A DNA stretch of 64,000 nt from Antilocapra americana (GCA_007570785.1 ML664175.1:7546511-7610510); one strand, 5' to 3'; shown: positions 11,167 to 21,435, counted from the first letter of the stretch. Notes: generated from the letters alone by a model not told the origin. Numbers and translations: made by a program.

Positions 11167-12515
11167 TACCAGTGCAAAGATCAATAACAATCCATGGCAG
11201 ATTCAGTGACCCTAGTCAAGCAGAGTAGCCTGGGATAGTTCTTCTGAAATAGCTGGGTCTGGTCTACAACTTCTTTCCCTTTATCTTCCTGGAACGGTAA
11301 CAATCATCAGATCCCCAAATTTTCATTCATGTGCCCATTCCTATTTTTTCAAGGGTTTTGTCCAAGACTATAAAGAAAATAATGCATACCAGCCTAAGAT
11401 AGATATATATATGTCACAAAGAATTGCACTTTTCCTATTTTATTGGACAATCATAAGGCCATATGATTATACACACACACACAGTTTAACCTTTCCGTAG
11501 GCACATTTTAAAACTATCTTACCAGGAAACATTTTTAACCAAGCAATTTAATGTTTACTTTTTGATCATTTGCAAATAATGAACTTCCTACAAGAGATTT
11601 CCATCTTTTTCATCAAACATCAGTGAACCCCTTAAAGGTCATTTTAATTTTGTAGTGCACTGCCAGAGAAGATCAGCAAAGTCTGAAATAGCTGAAGATT
11701 TAGGTATATTTTCAATTGCCTCTTTAACTTGGAACTAGAAAATGAGTTGTCATTTCTGTAACTTTGCCGTTTGTGACTGCATTATGTGTTTTATTGACCT
11801 GAATCACTCTGAGAAGACTTATCAAAGCTCAGCAGTTTCTTTTTCTTTGACCAAAGATGTCCAAAGAATTTGATAGCACTTGATGAACTGGTTGACGATT
11901 TTACTTGGAAAAGAGCAGTTTTGTGTGAGTAGAACCATGATAAATGACCACAAACCCAAATTTCCAAACCCAGCTTCCCTGTGATTTGGGTGCCAGAATT
12001 TTCCAGGGTATTTCAGTGTTAAGAGGCTGTAACATCTGAAAAAGGATAGAATGTCCCTTTCCTTTTACAGGCTTCCTATGGAAAAATCTAAACTGTGTTT
12101 AAAATCTAACAATCCCCCTGCTCCTACACTGTATTCTACACTTGAAATTTGCATGAAAAGAAACCAGACCTGATTGGTGGTATCACTGTAAATCTATGGC
12201 CATACAAATTTTGATGCATTTCAGGGCTCACACGTAAGTCTCCTTTCTTCATTTACACTCTCTCCCTGTGTGATTTCATCCATTGTTATGGTTTTCTTTA
12301 AATGCAGTTTTAATACTGAGAACTTATCTTTAGCTCAGATCTTCACTTTGAGTATCTATGCATCCAGTTACTCATATGTCAGCTGTTTCATACATATCTC
12401 AAAATTAACATGCTAAATAAACCCTCAAAATTTAAAGACTTTTTGACAATCCGATTACCATTACTTGAAATGTATCACTTCCTTATGATCTACCCCATTA
12501 CCTCTTTGGGGACTA
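11167..12515. other. Unassigned non-coding sequence
   Basis: No gene or clear repeat seen, apart from a short CA run near 11470-11482. Confidence 0.45.
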
Positions 12516-12518
12516 ACT

Positions 12519-12642
12519 GTTGCTGTTCGTTCACTAAGTCATGTATGACTGTTTGCAACCTCATGGACTGAAGCATACCAGGCTCTCTTCTACTGTCTCC
12601 CAGAGTTTGCTCAAATTCAGGTCCATTGAGTCGGTGATTCTA
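12519..12642 (-). mobile_element. BovB 3'-end fragment, antisense
   Basis: Reads TTCACTAAGTCATGTATGAC ... CTCCCAGAGTTTGCTCAAAT ... GTCCATTGAGTCGGTGAT. The last block is BovB-specific and absent from Bov-tA, which identifies the parent LINE. Only about 125 bp remain. Confidence 0.82.
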
Positions 12643-12754
12643 ACTATATATCTTTTAAACCACACAGCTTTTAAACTGGTGTCCCTGCTTTCATTTTTGC
12701 CTACCCTTCATTAACATCTTCCCAACAGCCCCTTTCCATACAGTGGGAGCAGTT

Positions 12755-12875
12755 AATTTAAAAATACATTTATTGAGGTATAATATATAATACACATATA
12801 GTAAAATGCATGGATATTAAGCATTACACTCATATAATTAGAATCCAGATAAAATAGGATGGTATTAGCATTCCA
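12755..12875 (-). mobile_element. L1ME-type 3' end, antisense
   Basis: 'TTTATTGAGGTATAATATATAATACA ...AGTAAAATGCATGGAT' region is the reversed 3' UTR of an old mammalian L1. Confidence 0.6.
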
Positions 12876-12889
12876 AGATGAATATTGAT

Positions 12890-13990
12890 TCTTAAATCTG
12901 CTTCAGTTTTTTTTTTTAATTTTTAATCCTAGAATTTGATTTGCTTTGTTTTATGTATACTTCTGTTTTATGGTGAAATTCTGTATCTTATGAATTTCCT
13001 TCAGTATGTATATAATACATTTCTTAAAAATCTATCTTTCATAAATCCAATATCTGGATAACCTGTGTTAACTTGTTTCCATTGTCCTTTTGTTCTCTTC
13101 ATTTTTTAGTTATTTGGTTCTATCTCCTGACATGCTTGGTGGTGTTTTATTATTATTATTATTGAATCATTATTATGTATTAAAAAGTGTATAGTTTTAA
13201 AATGATCTTATCTTTGTCTACTAAGAATTCATTTCTTTTCCAGAGTACAGATGGAATAGCTGTTTTGCGGCATTAGAGACTGGTTTATTTCCAATTATTA
13301 TCCTACTCCTAGAGTAGATTTCTTCAGGGATTTCAGTGGAAATCTTGAGGCCTCTAGCAGTTGTTTTGGCCTGTCAGGCTGCTATAAGGAATTACCATGA
13401 ACCAGATATTAAACAAGCAAACAAACATTTATTTCTCACAGTTCTGGAGGGTGGAAATCCAAAACATGGTGCAGGCAGATTTGGTGTGTGAGGGGGTGCA
13501 TTTCTGGGTTCACAGATGGCTATCATTTTTGCAATGTCCAAAAATGGCAGAGAGTAGAAAATAGAAGAAAGCTATTTCTTGATCCTTGTGAGGTCAGTAA
13601 TCCTTTTCATGATCGCTCCACTCATAACCTCACCTAATCCTAATTACCTTTCTAAAACTCTACTTCCTAATACCATCACATTCGTGGGTAGGGATTTAAC
13701 ATACGAATTTTGAGGGACACAGTCAGTCCACAACAGTAGTGTTCCCTTTCCTTGAAGGCTCCTGAATTTTAATTTTTATCTACCCATAACTGAAATATCT
13801 GCTTAGCATTTCAGTCCCTTAGCAATCACTTTCTGTTTGGTTCCTTGGTGTCTCACTTGCATTTGTGCAATTTAGGGATTAGCAGATGCTTCTGGGTAAA
13901 TAGCCTATAGATTTTAATTTTTCATGTAATTTATTTTCCTATGGTCTGGAATCTTGTCACCCCAGTTACCAGTATTTTGGTAATTATTCA
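12890..13990 (-). mobile_element. Possible ancient L1 5' region, split by an MST LTR
   Basis: T-rich sequence with phrases such as 'CCTGACATGCTTGGTGG' resembles the antisense of L1M ORF1 / 5' UTR. The MST LTR at 13361-13735 sits inside it. The family cannot be set by eye. Confidence 0.4.
13361..13735 (-). mobile_element. MST-type MaLR LTR (solo), antisense
   Basis: An LTR of the ERVL-MaLR group, about 375 bp. On the minus strand it starts TGTTGTGGACTGAC, passes 'GATGGTATTAGGAAG' and 'CTCCAGAACTGTGAGAAATA', and ends near GCAGCCTGACAGGCC. It retains the AATAAA-like polyadenylation region. No internal sequence is attached, so it is a solo LTR or a fragment. Confidence 0.85.
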
Positions 13991-14084
13991 ATGTCTTCAT
14001 ACAGATCTTTATTATTTTTTTAAACAGAGTTTATATTTCTTCCTGGTATGGGAATTAGTTTGATATTAAAATTCTCCATTTTAA

Positions 14085-14195
14085 ATGCAAAAATCAAATC
14101 ATGTCACTCCTTTGGTTGTAACTCTCCAACAATTGTCCATTGCAAGTAATGTAAAATACAAACTCCACTCTATGATCTAAAATAGTGCAAACAAT
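14085..14195 (+). mobile_element. Possible L2 fragment
   Basis: 'AAATCATGTCACTCCTTTGG', 'CTCTCCAACAATTGTCCATTGC' and 'TACAAACTCCACTCTATGAT' follow the order of the common L2 3' half. Short and decayed. Confidence 0.5.
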
Positions 14196-14210
14196 CTGCA
14201 GTGAGTAAAA

Positions 14211-14337
14211 GCTGCTGCTAAGTCGCATCAGTTGTGTCCAACTCTGTGTGACCCCATGGACGGCAGCCCACCAGGCTCCCCCATCCCTGGGATTCTCCAG
14301 GTAAGAACATTGGAGTGGGTCTCCAGTGCCTTCTCCG
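14211..14337 (-). mobile_element. Bov-A monomer SINE, antisense
   Basis: A single Bov-A unit from GCTGCTGCTAAGTCGCATC to GTGCCTTCTCCG, without the second monomer found at 993-1262. Confidence 0.92.
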
Positions 14338-14715
14338 ATTGAGTAACAGAATTGGATACAAAACTAGGATCTTTTCATTCCCAGTCCAGGACTGCAACAA
14401 TTGTGTCTCATGAGGGTGCTTTGCCATGTGAAAAGCATAATTTGCATTTTGGTGCATTGACTGGGAATCCTCCTACCTCCTGGTTAATTTAATGTAAGAT
14501 TTAGTTATTTGTGTGTTATTTCTATTTCTGGTACCTATCACAGAGCCTGCTTCATAGAAGCCCTTCAGTGTTTATGAAACTGAACTAAGAAACTTTTCAT
14601 GTTTCCCTAAAGTTTGTATCATTGCCAAAATTATTTAAAAAGTCTTTAGCCTATCTGAATCTAGCCCTGTATAGTGAGAGATTTAAATCTCAGTCTCTTG
14701 CTACTTCCCCTCAGT

Positions 14716-14760
14716 GCACACACACATACACACAAACACACACGTGTACATATACACACT
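14716..14760. repeat. Imperfect (CA)n tract
   Basis: CA dinucleotides interrupted by TA, AA and GT. Confidence 0.85.
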
Positions 14761-14879
14761 TATCTTTTTTTCTAAAACTCTCCCCTTTCTCCTAACCCTT
14801 TTCATTATCAGTTAGTTATTATTCAAAGAGAAATTTATAGGTGTATTCAAAGTCCTTAAATCAAATGTTTCCAGGACTA

Positions 14880-15050
14880 AGTTTTATAATTCTGTGACTC
14901 AAGACCACTACCTTTGTGCTACATGTAATGAAACTGAAGTTTGTGCAGGTTAAATGATTTGCTTAAGGTCATTGACTTGAGCACAGGAAGACAGCAAAAT
15001 GCCCATTTTCTGATTCATAGCTTGTGATTATTTTTATAGCCTATCTTTGC
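14880..15050 (+). mobile_element. MIR SINE, sense
   Basis: 'GAAACTGAAGTTTGTGCAGG TTAAATGATTTGCTTAAGG' carries the decayed MIR core signature, and the flanks agree with MIR order. Confidence 0.65.
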
Positions 15051-15379
15051 CATGTTGATATATTAAAATAGAGTTTTCCCCCTCTGGTCTGTAGTTATTT
15101 CCCCTATTGATTATAGTTTTTATTTACAAATATTTTTAAAACTGAAAATCTTACAATTTTTACTAAATAAAATTGCATTCATCATTACCATATGTAGACA
15201 AGATAAGTGGAGTTTATGTAGATCAAGGGCTGTGAGACATGGAGTTCATGCCATTTGTCTTCCTCATTCTCTCCCCACTATTCACTCTCCCTTGGAGAAC
15301 AAGAGAACCCAAGAATGGATTTTTAAAAACACAGGTCAAGTGAATCAGTTCAAATTACTAAACCAGCTACCTTTGTTTA

Positions 15380-15520
15380 CTGTTCTTTGCATAACAGTTT
15401 TGGGACTTATATTATCACATTTAATGCCCATGACATCCTTTGTGAAGCATCTGAGATATGCTGAGATCTACTGATATTACAGATGAGAAAGTCAAGACTC
15501 AGGCTAAGCAATATTCAATA
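15380..15520 (+). mobile_element. MIR SINE, sense
   Basis: 'ATCACATTTAATGCCCATGAC' and 'ATTACAGATGAGAAAGTCAA' are MIR core blocks in the right order and spacing. Confidence 0.68.
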
Positions 15521-15529
15521 AATCATAAA

Positions 15530-16305
15530 AATTAAAAAAAAATGAACATAGTGACACCAAAGTATTATGTCTTAGAGTTCACTATTCTTTCTTCCATATT
15601 AGGGGCAATGTGTATAAACTTTTACCAGATCCTTCTTAATATAATTACTTGGGAACTGGAGGCCCAGTGTTACATAAGAGTATTTGTGCCATTATAGATT
15701 ATTTTCATTAAAATTCAGTTTTCCAAATTTCAAAGAAAATGTTATAGGACATCCAGAAGTACCTTGAGAGTCTCGTGTTCTGGCTAAAGAATTTTCAAGT
15801 TGAAAATTTCACTGCTTTTGTAGAACTTGCTCCTGTTTATCTGTGTCATGATTCCCAGACCGATTACTCATCCTATTAATTCTTGAAGCATGTGTCGGCA
15901 CAACTGGGACTATGCTGTCCATAGGGAAGCATTCTGGTCTCCTTTTCGGGAGTGTAAGAGCAAAACAAATATTTTAAAATGACAAGCAAGCCCTTTACTG
16001 TATATGTCTAATTTTGTTTTTAATTTTCTAAGCTTAGAGTATTTTTTAAAAGCCACAGACTTACATGATTAAATTAAAGGGTTCTGAATGCTCATTCTAC
16101 TCTTGAGCAGGCATGTCTTTCCTGCTCTGCATCTTTGTTTACCCGTAATGTCCTAGTATTTAAAAACAGAAACCCTGAGGGTGTCCACTTAATCCTGATG
16201 GCTCTTGTTCCATGGAATAAAAAAGAAGAAAATCTTAAGAGTTCTTTGGGAGAGCAGTATTCTCTGCCTCTGTGGTTGCCATTGCACTGGTGTTGTGTTG
16301 ACAAT
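15530..16305. other. Unassigned non-coding sequence
   Basis: No repeat family or gene recognised. Confidence 0.45.
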
Positions 16306-16321
16306 AAAAGATCCTTTAGCC
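16306..16321 (+). repeat. Left TSD of L1_BT (16 bp)
   Basis: AAAAGATCCTTTAGCC, perfectly repeated at 16580-16595. Confidence 0.93.
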
Positions 16322-16579
16322 TCATGGACTCTGTGGATGAGGGTAAGGGTGGGATGATATGGGAGAATGGCATTGAAACATGTTAATTATCATATGTCTA
16401 ATCAATCGCCAGCCCAGGATTGATGCTCGGGGCTGGTGCATCGAGATTTCCCAGGGGGAGGGAGGAGGGAGGGAGGAGGGAGGGGGGTTCTGGAGGGGGA
16501 GCATATGTAAACCCATGGTGATATCATGGCATTGTATGGCAAAAACAATAAAAGGGGAAAAAAGTAAATAAATAAAAAA
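16322..16579 (+). mobile_element. L1_BT 3'-UTR-only insertion (258 bp)
   Basis: Extremely 5'-truncated sense copy of a young L1. It holds 'GACTCTGTGGATGAGGGTAAGG', the purine-rich tract at 16454-16487 and 'CCATGGTGATATCATGGC', and ends in an A-rich AATAAA-containing tail. Perfect 16-bp TSDs show it is a recent-looking, undisturbed insertion. Confidence 0.95.
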
Positions 16580-16595
16580 AAAAGATCCTTTAGCC
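16580..16595 (+). repeat. Right TSD of L1_BT (16 bp)
   Basis: AAAAGATCCTTTAGCC, directly after the poly(A) tail. Confidence 0.93.
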
Positions 16596-16599
16596 AGAT

Positions 16600-16930
16600 G
16601 CAGTTCCTGTGTCTTGCTGGAAGCCTGTAGATGGCTTTAGCAGATTAATACTTCTGTTTTTCTGGAAGGAAGGCAGTTTCTGTCTTCTGTGACTGAAGTT
16701 CATAGTCTGACAGTTGCTCAGGGTGCATATCTGAAAAAGTGAAACATTTCCACAGTCCTTTGCTCTGCCATGGTGTTGCATGCCATCACAGGCCTGGGGT
16801 GTGTCAACTGTGGTTATTTGATGACTCGCTCACAAACACAAACACACCTAGACTCACACTCTCCTAACACATTACCCACAGACTCACATACCCAGAAGCA
16901 CACACTGCGCTTGTGCAGTCTGATGCACAC
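16600..16930. other. Unassigned, CA-rich toward the right
   Basis: No gene. 16835-16925 is CA/CACA-rich low-complexity sequence, which keeps frames open on both strands. Confidence 0.5.
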
Positions 16931-16934
16931 ATGT

Positions 16935-17051
16935 TGTGTTATTCCCTCAGTTGTGTCCAACTCCTTGGGACCCCATGGACTCGCCAGGCTCCTCTGTCCG
17001 TGGAATTTTCCAGGCAGGAACACTGGAGTGAGTTTCCATTCCCTTCTCCAG
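16935..17051 (-). mobile_element. Bov-tA SINE fragment, antisense
   Basis: CCTCAGTTGTGTCCAACTCC ... CAGGCAGGAACACTGGAGTG ... CCTTCTCCAG. Body only; the tRNA-like head is missing. Confidence 0.88.
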
Positions 17052-17059
17052 CACACATA

Positions 17060-17385
17060 TAAATACCTATACTCCCCCTTTCCCTGAGGGGCGTGTGCCA
17101 GGTGACCGGGCACAGTTCACCTTCATCACCTTCATCTTAAGGCTTTGGGAGTGGAAACCCTACCTTCCTAGACACAAAGCCCACTCTGTTTGCTGACACA
17201 AGGCAGATACTATTTCTTCCAGGCAAAAGCCATACCTGGTGGTGTGTACAGGACATTTTAGAGTTTACAAAGTGTGTGGAAATAAATTATCTTATATGAA
17301 AACACAATTGTATTCTTTTCCTTTTAGAAATTAAAAAGAAAATAAAGTTCCAGCATTCATGGACATGCCCAAGTTCACAGAGCTT
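17060..17385. other. Unassigned non-coding sequence
   Basis: Somewhat GC-richer near 17090-17230, but no repeat or exon is recognisable. Confidence 0.45.
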
Positions 17386-18587
17386 TTACATGACAATACT
17401 GTCTCTCATTCTCTCCGTGTCTTCTATTTTTCTCAATCTAGGGTGTTTATTTAAAAAATAATAAAAATTATTCTGACATAAAAAATATTCAGACAGAAAA
17501 CTGCAGAAAAACAATGTAACCATGCACCAACCACGTAGTTGAAGAAATGAAATATTGCAAATAGAATTGAGCCCTAGGTATGTCTCTTTATCCCCCTTTC
17601 TTTCTTCCTGGTAAGTAACCACTATTTTGTATCTGGTGTTTATTATTTTTTTACATTTCTTTAAAGTTTTACTGCAGATGAATGTATTTTTAAACAATTC
17701 TAGTGCATCTTCTTCCAAGTTTTATAACTTTTTGTTGTCTCAGTTTTGTCATTTGTGAAATGAAAAAAAAATGGTAACTTTTTAATTATAATCACAGTAG
17801 GTTTTTTAAAATACCTTTTAAAAATTTAAAGTAATGCTGCTATAAACATTCTTACACATGTGGCCATGGAAAAGAGCCTCTAAGAATTAGTGAATTGCCC
17901 AGTCATGGAAATGCATGTCTTTAGCCCAACTGGATATTACCAAATTGCTTCCAGAAGCTGTACCCAGTTACATTCCCACTGGCAGTGTATGAAAATGCAT
18001 AAGAAGATGCCATATCCCTGCCAGCTTTTTATATAATTTATGAATTTTTGCCTATCTAAAGGAATTGTTAATTCATATGTTTTGTCGTTTTTCTGGTTGA
18101 CTGTCCTTTTATCTCTCAGTTGTAGGAATTTTTTATAATCCCTATTTAAATCAGTTAATTGTAGTTTATTGTAACCTGTGACCTTTTTTACACCCATTTA
18201 GAGTGACTTTTGGTTAAGTTTTATATTTAGTGCAGTAAAATGACATGTTCTTTCTTTATGAAATATGTCTTTTGGGATTTTGTTGAAATTTTTCCATACT
18301 CTGAGGTCATATACTCTCTTAGATTTTCTTCTAAAAGTCCTAGAATTTTAATTTTTATAGATAGTTTTCTAATTTTGACATTTAAAAGGAATAACAAGAG
18401 ATAGAAATATAATTTTGTTTTTTCATATGTGTGTATAGTTATCTCAGCATAATTCACTCAGTTTTCCATTTTTCTCATTGATCTGCAATGCTATCTCTGT
18501 CTTGTACCTAGTACATATTATATATAGATAGATAGATATTAACACATACAGTATCAGTTGGAGATTCTAGCTTCTGTTCCATTTGTT

Positions 18588-18667
18588 TTCTAAACCAAAG
18601 CCTCAATCTCGATTACTTTATGTTAAGTATAACATGGAGAAATGTTATAGTTTTTATTGCTTGTTGT
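18588..18667 (+). repeat. Tandem duplication, copy A (80 bp)
   Basis: From TTCTAAACCAAAGCCTCAAT to TTTTTATTGCTTGTTG. Repeated, diverged, as copy B starting at 18668. Confidence 0.72.
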
Positions 18668-18925
18668 TTCTAAAGCAAATCCTCAATCTTAATTACTTTT
18701 TTCTTTTTTAAAAAGTAATTTATTTATTTTAATTGGAAGATAATTAGTTTACAATATTGTGATAGTTTTGCCATATAGCAGTATGAATCGGCCACAGGTA
18801 TACATGCATCCCCTCCATCCTGAAGCCCCATTCCTCACCCTGACATTGCAAGTTGTCACAGTTAATTACTTTATATTAAGGGTTACATAAAGTAATATTT
18901 ATCATAGTTTTTATTGTTTTCTTGG
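18668..18925 (+). repeat. Tandem duplication, copy B, split by an L1 fragment
   Basis: TTCTAAAGCAAATCCTCAAT at 18668 restarts copy A. The match resumes after the inserted L1 with TTAATTACTTTATATTAAGG at 18862 and ends near TTTTTATTGTTTTC. Confidence 0.7.
18701..18861 (-). mobile_element. Artiodactyl L1 3' end, antisense, short
   Basis: 'AGTTTACAATATTGTGATAG', 'GCCATATAGCAGTATGAATC' and 'TCCCCTCCATCCTGAAGCCC' are the reversed 3' UTR of an artiodactyl L1. TTAATTACTTT words at 18689 and 18862 are its TSD. Confidence 0.8.
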
Positions 18926-19230
18926 ATATTTTCAGCCATTTGTTCTTTCATAGAAATTTAAGAACCTGTTCAAATTTGAATAAAAAAGCCTTGGTGGATA
19001 TTTTGATTGTCATATTATTACCATTACTCTATATTGCCCTTTTTGTACAATAGAACTTCCTTTTTTTAATCTATTTTTTTCTCAGTTTATGACTATGTGA
19101 TTTTGGTCACCTCAAGGATGTCCATTTTGAATTTATGACTTTTTAATGTATCTAGTAAGTTTTAAGGCCACTGATAACTGCTTCATGGTAGAGAGTATGG
19201 ATTTGAGTAACTAAAATGATCACTGCCACC

Positions 19231-19334
19231 ATACTTTATTTTTTAATTAGTTTTTATTGAAGCGTAGTTGTTTTACAATGCTGGGCTAGTGTCTGCTGTG
19301 CAGCAACGTGAATCGGCTGTATGTGTACATTTCT
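19231..19334 (-). mobile_element. Artiodactyl L1 3' end, antisense
   Basis: 'TTTTTATTGAAGCGTAGTTG' to 'GCAGCAACGTGAATCGGCTG' is a reversed artiodactyl L1 3' UTR, cut off by the adjoining Bov-tA. Confidence 0.78.
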
Positions 19335-19541
19335 TTAGTAGCTCAGTCATGTCTGACTCTTTGTGACCCCATGGAAGGTAGCCTGCCAGGCTCCTCTGTC
19401 CATGTTATTCCCCTGCAAGAATATTGGAGCGGGTTGCATGCCCTCCCCCAGGGGATATTCCCCACCAGGGATGGAACCCAAGTTTCCTGTGTCTCCTGCA
19501 TTGCAGGCTGATTCTTTATCTCTGAGCCACACTAGAAGCCC
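19335..19541 (-). mobile_element. Bov-tA SINE, antisense, near full length
   Basis: AGTAGCTCAGTCATGTCTGA ... GGGATGGAACCCAAGTTTCC ... CTGAGCCACACTAGAAGCC, including the reversed tRNA-like head. It supplies the 5' part of a fortuitous 228-codon frame. Confidence 0.92.
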
Positions 19542-19639
19542 AGTTGGTAGTGTATTTCCAATCAAAACCAAGCTTTTAGGTTTTTCTTTACTCTTTGTTA
19601 GGTATTCCAAGACCTGTAATTATTGCCATCAGTTTTTCC

Positions 19640-20060
19640 CACTTGGTCTTTACCTCCCTCCTCCTGGCAGGCCTGCTCACCTGACCCTGATGCCTGTTTA
19701 TGGCTCCCAATTGTCCCCCAGCCAGGCCCCATTTCTCTTTGCTCGCTTCCCTCTCAGACCCTGCCGCGTCCTCTTCCCTGGATCCCCGGCACCTGTGGGT
19801 AACGACCCTGATGGGAGCCACCTGGGACCTCCCGGGGAACGCGTGGGCAGGAGAGTCCCTAAAACAGGCCAGGTGGGCCTGAGGCGGGGAGGAGCAGTGA
19901 GCATGCGCTCTCGGAGGACCCGTGGGTGGTGTCAGGGAGGAAGGGGAGCCTGGAGCGGCGTTCCGGGGGAGCTCGAGGGGCCCCAGAGCAGGCGGTGTGG
20001 TCACAAGACGGCCTGGACGAGGCCGCAGCAGCTCCTGCACGGAGAGTAGGTAAGAAGGGA
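19640..20060. promoter_or_regulatory. GC/CpG-rich segment, candidate promoter or first exon
   Basis: The only GC-rich stretch in the window. I count 21 CpG dinucleotides in 19744-20041, against the strong CpG depletion around it. It has no TATA box, but it contains an NRF1-like core (GCATGCGC at 19902) and a GCGTGGGC word near 19840. A consensus-like splice donor, TAG|GTAAGAAG, lies at 20049/20050 on the plus strand. Overlapping frames of 228 (+) and 212 (-) codons exist, but the first begins inside a SINE and neither matches a protein I recognise. It could be a CpG-island promoter with a 5' non-coding exon, an orphan CpG island, or simply a GC-rich patch. Confidence 0.4.
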
Positions 20061-20913
20061 GCCCTGGAGGACAAAGAAAGCCTCTCCTCTCCCCTTTTAC
20101 CCCGTGAGTCAAGTGAGCCCACAGCACCCCAAGTGAGTAAACTGAGTTCCCTTGGGACTGGCCTCCTTCACTGGCGGGGTGAGAGACAAGGCGATTGGAT
20201 GAGCCTCCCATCCCCCCAACCCCCACATCTGATGCCCGAAATCATTTTAATAGCAAATAAGGCCTTTCACTTCAGTACTTAAAAGACTGAATTATAATAC
20301 AGAAGACAAATATTTCCTGACCCAATGAGTTTGTAGTAAATGGGACGCAAAAGACCGATGGTTGGAGTCTCGCCTGTTCCCTTGGGCTGTTAACCTGAAA
20401 TTTGAGTGGGGGAGAAACGGGGTGGGTGTTGGGGTGCAGAGCCGCCACGGTGGGCGGCTGTTACGTTAGCTGTGATAGGGTCACTACTTGAGTTATTTCA
20501 TGTGCATGAAATCGAGCTCAGGATTCCGGTGTAGGAGAAACATTTCACAAATCGCTGCACCGCAAAAGTATTTTCAAGCATTGAGTTACTCAAAAGATGC
20601 TTACTGTTGATGAGCATGAACTTAGAGAACAAATATACTCACGCAAAAAGGGACAGATATAAATGTGGAATTTTCTTTAATTATATTGGTTCCTTGTTAA
20701 ATATAACAGACACTGCCTCTCTGAGTGTCTAGAGAATATGTTCTAGGGTGGCAATAACTTTTTTTCCCCTTTGACTTAAATCTCTTTCTCCATCTCCTCG
20801 TCGTCCCCTACCAGCAGTGCCAGAATGGCCTCTTTACTAAGTCTGTCCGCCAGGTGGGTTATGGGGCTTGGAAGTCTTTTCTGCTGTGGGACACAGATTC
20901 CTCAGCCCTTTTG
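20061..20913. other. Flank of the GC-rich segment
   Basis: GC falls gradually, with a minor CpG cluster at 20418-20466. At 20815-20853 a pyrimidine tract ending CCTACCAG, a 39-nt stretch, and then CAG|GTGGGT have the outline of a small exon. No repeat is recognised. Confidence 0.35.
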
Positions 20914-21021
20914 AAGTAAGCCAGAAGCAAAAACAACAATACAGTATATTAACACATATATATGGAATTTAGAAAGACAGTAATGAGAACCCAACATGGG
21001 AGACAACAAAAGGAACGCAGA
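20914..21021 (+). mobile_element. L1_BT fragment running into a gap
   Basis: GAAGTAAGCCAGAAGCAAAA to GACAACAAAAGGAACGCAGA is the end of ORF2 and start of the 3' UTR of a young L1 in sense. It is nearly identical to the reverse of 37160-37255, with one difference seen. Its 3' end is hidden by the gap. Confidence 0.9.
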
Positions 21022-21421
21022 NNNNNNNNNNNNNNNNNNNNNNNNNNNNNNNNNNNNNNNNNNNNNNNNNNNNNNNNNNNNNNNNNNNNNNNNNNNNNNN
21101 NNNNNNNNNNNNNNNNNNNNNNNNNNNNNNNNNNNNNNNNNNNNNNNNNNNNNNNNNNNNNNNNNNNNNNNNNNNNNNNNNNNNNNNNNNNNNNNNNNNN
21201 NNNNNNNNNNNNNNNNNNNNNNNNNNNNNNNNNNNNNNNNNNNNNNNNNNNNNNNNNNNNNNNNNNNNNNNNNNNNNNNNNNNNNNNNNNNNNNNNNNNN
21301 NNNNNNNNNNNNNNNNNNNNNNNNNNNNNNNNNNNNNNNNNNNNNNNNNNNNNNNNNNNNNNNNNNNNNNNNNNNNNNNNNNNNNNNNNNNNNNNNNNNN
21401 NNNNNNNNNNNNNNNNNNNNN
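21022..21421. other. Assembly gap (400 N)
   Basis: Exactly 400 N, the same size as the second gap, so probably a placeholder length. The two frames that cross it have no meaning. Confidence 0.99.
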
Positions 21422-21435
21422 TTTTTTTTTTTTTT
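21422..21435 (-). repeat. Poly(T) at gap edge
   Basis: T run at the right edge of the gap. It could be the reversed poly(A) tail of an element hidden in the gap. Confidence 0.7.

Larger units (their letters stand above)
17390..19230 (-). mobile_element. Ancient L1M-type LINE, antisense
   Basis: Carries the characteristic reversed blocks 'GTAAGTAACCACTATTTTG', 'CCAAATTGCTTCCAGAAGC' and 'TACATTCCCACTGGCAGTG', continuing into ORF2-derived T-rich sequence. Minus-strand frames are only 76-110 codons. It contains a tandem duplication (18588-18925) and a younger L1 fragment at 18701-18861. Confidence 0.72.

Noticed and set aside
16814..17113. 99- and 105-codon overlapping frames
   Set aside because: CA-rich simple sequence plus a Bov-tA body; periodic composition keeps frames open.
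19363..20226. Overlapping frames of 228 codons (+) and 212 codons (-)
   Set aside because: The plus frame starts inside an antisense Bov-tA. Both run through GC-rich DNA with few stops, and neither has a recognisable domain or repeat-free start. Treated as composition, not a gene.
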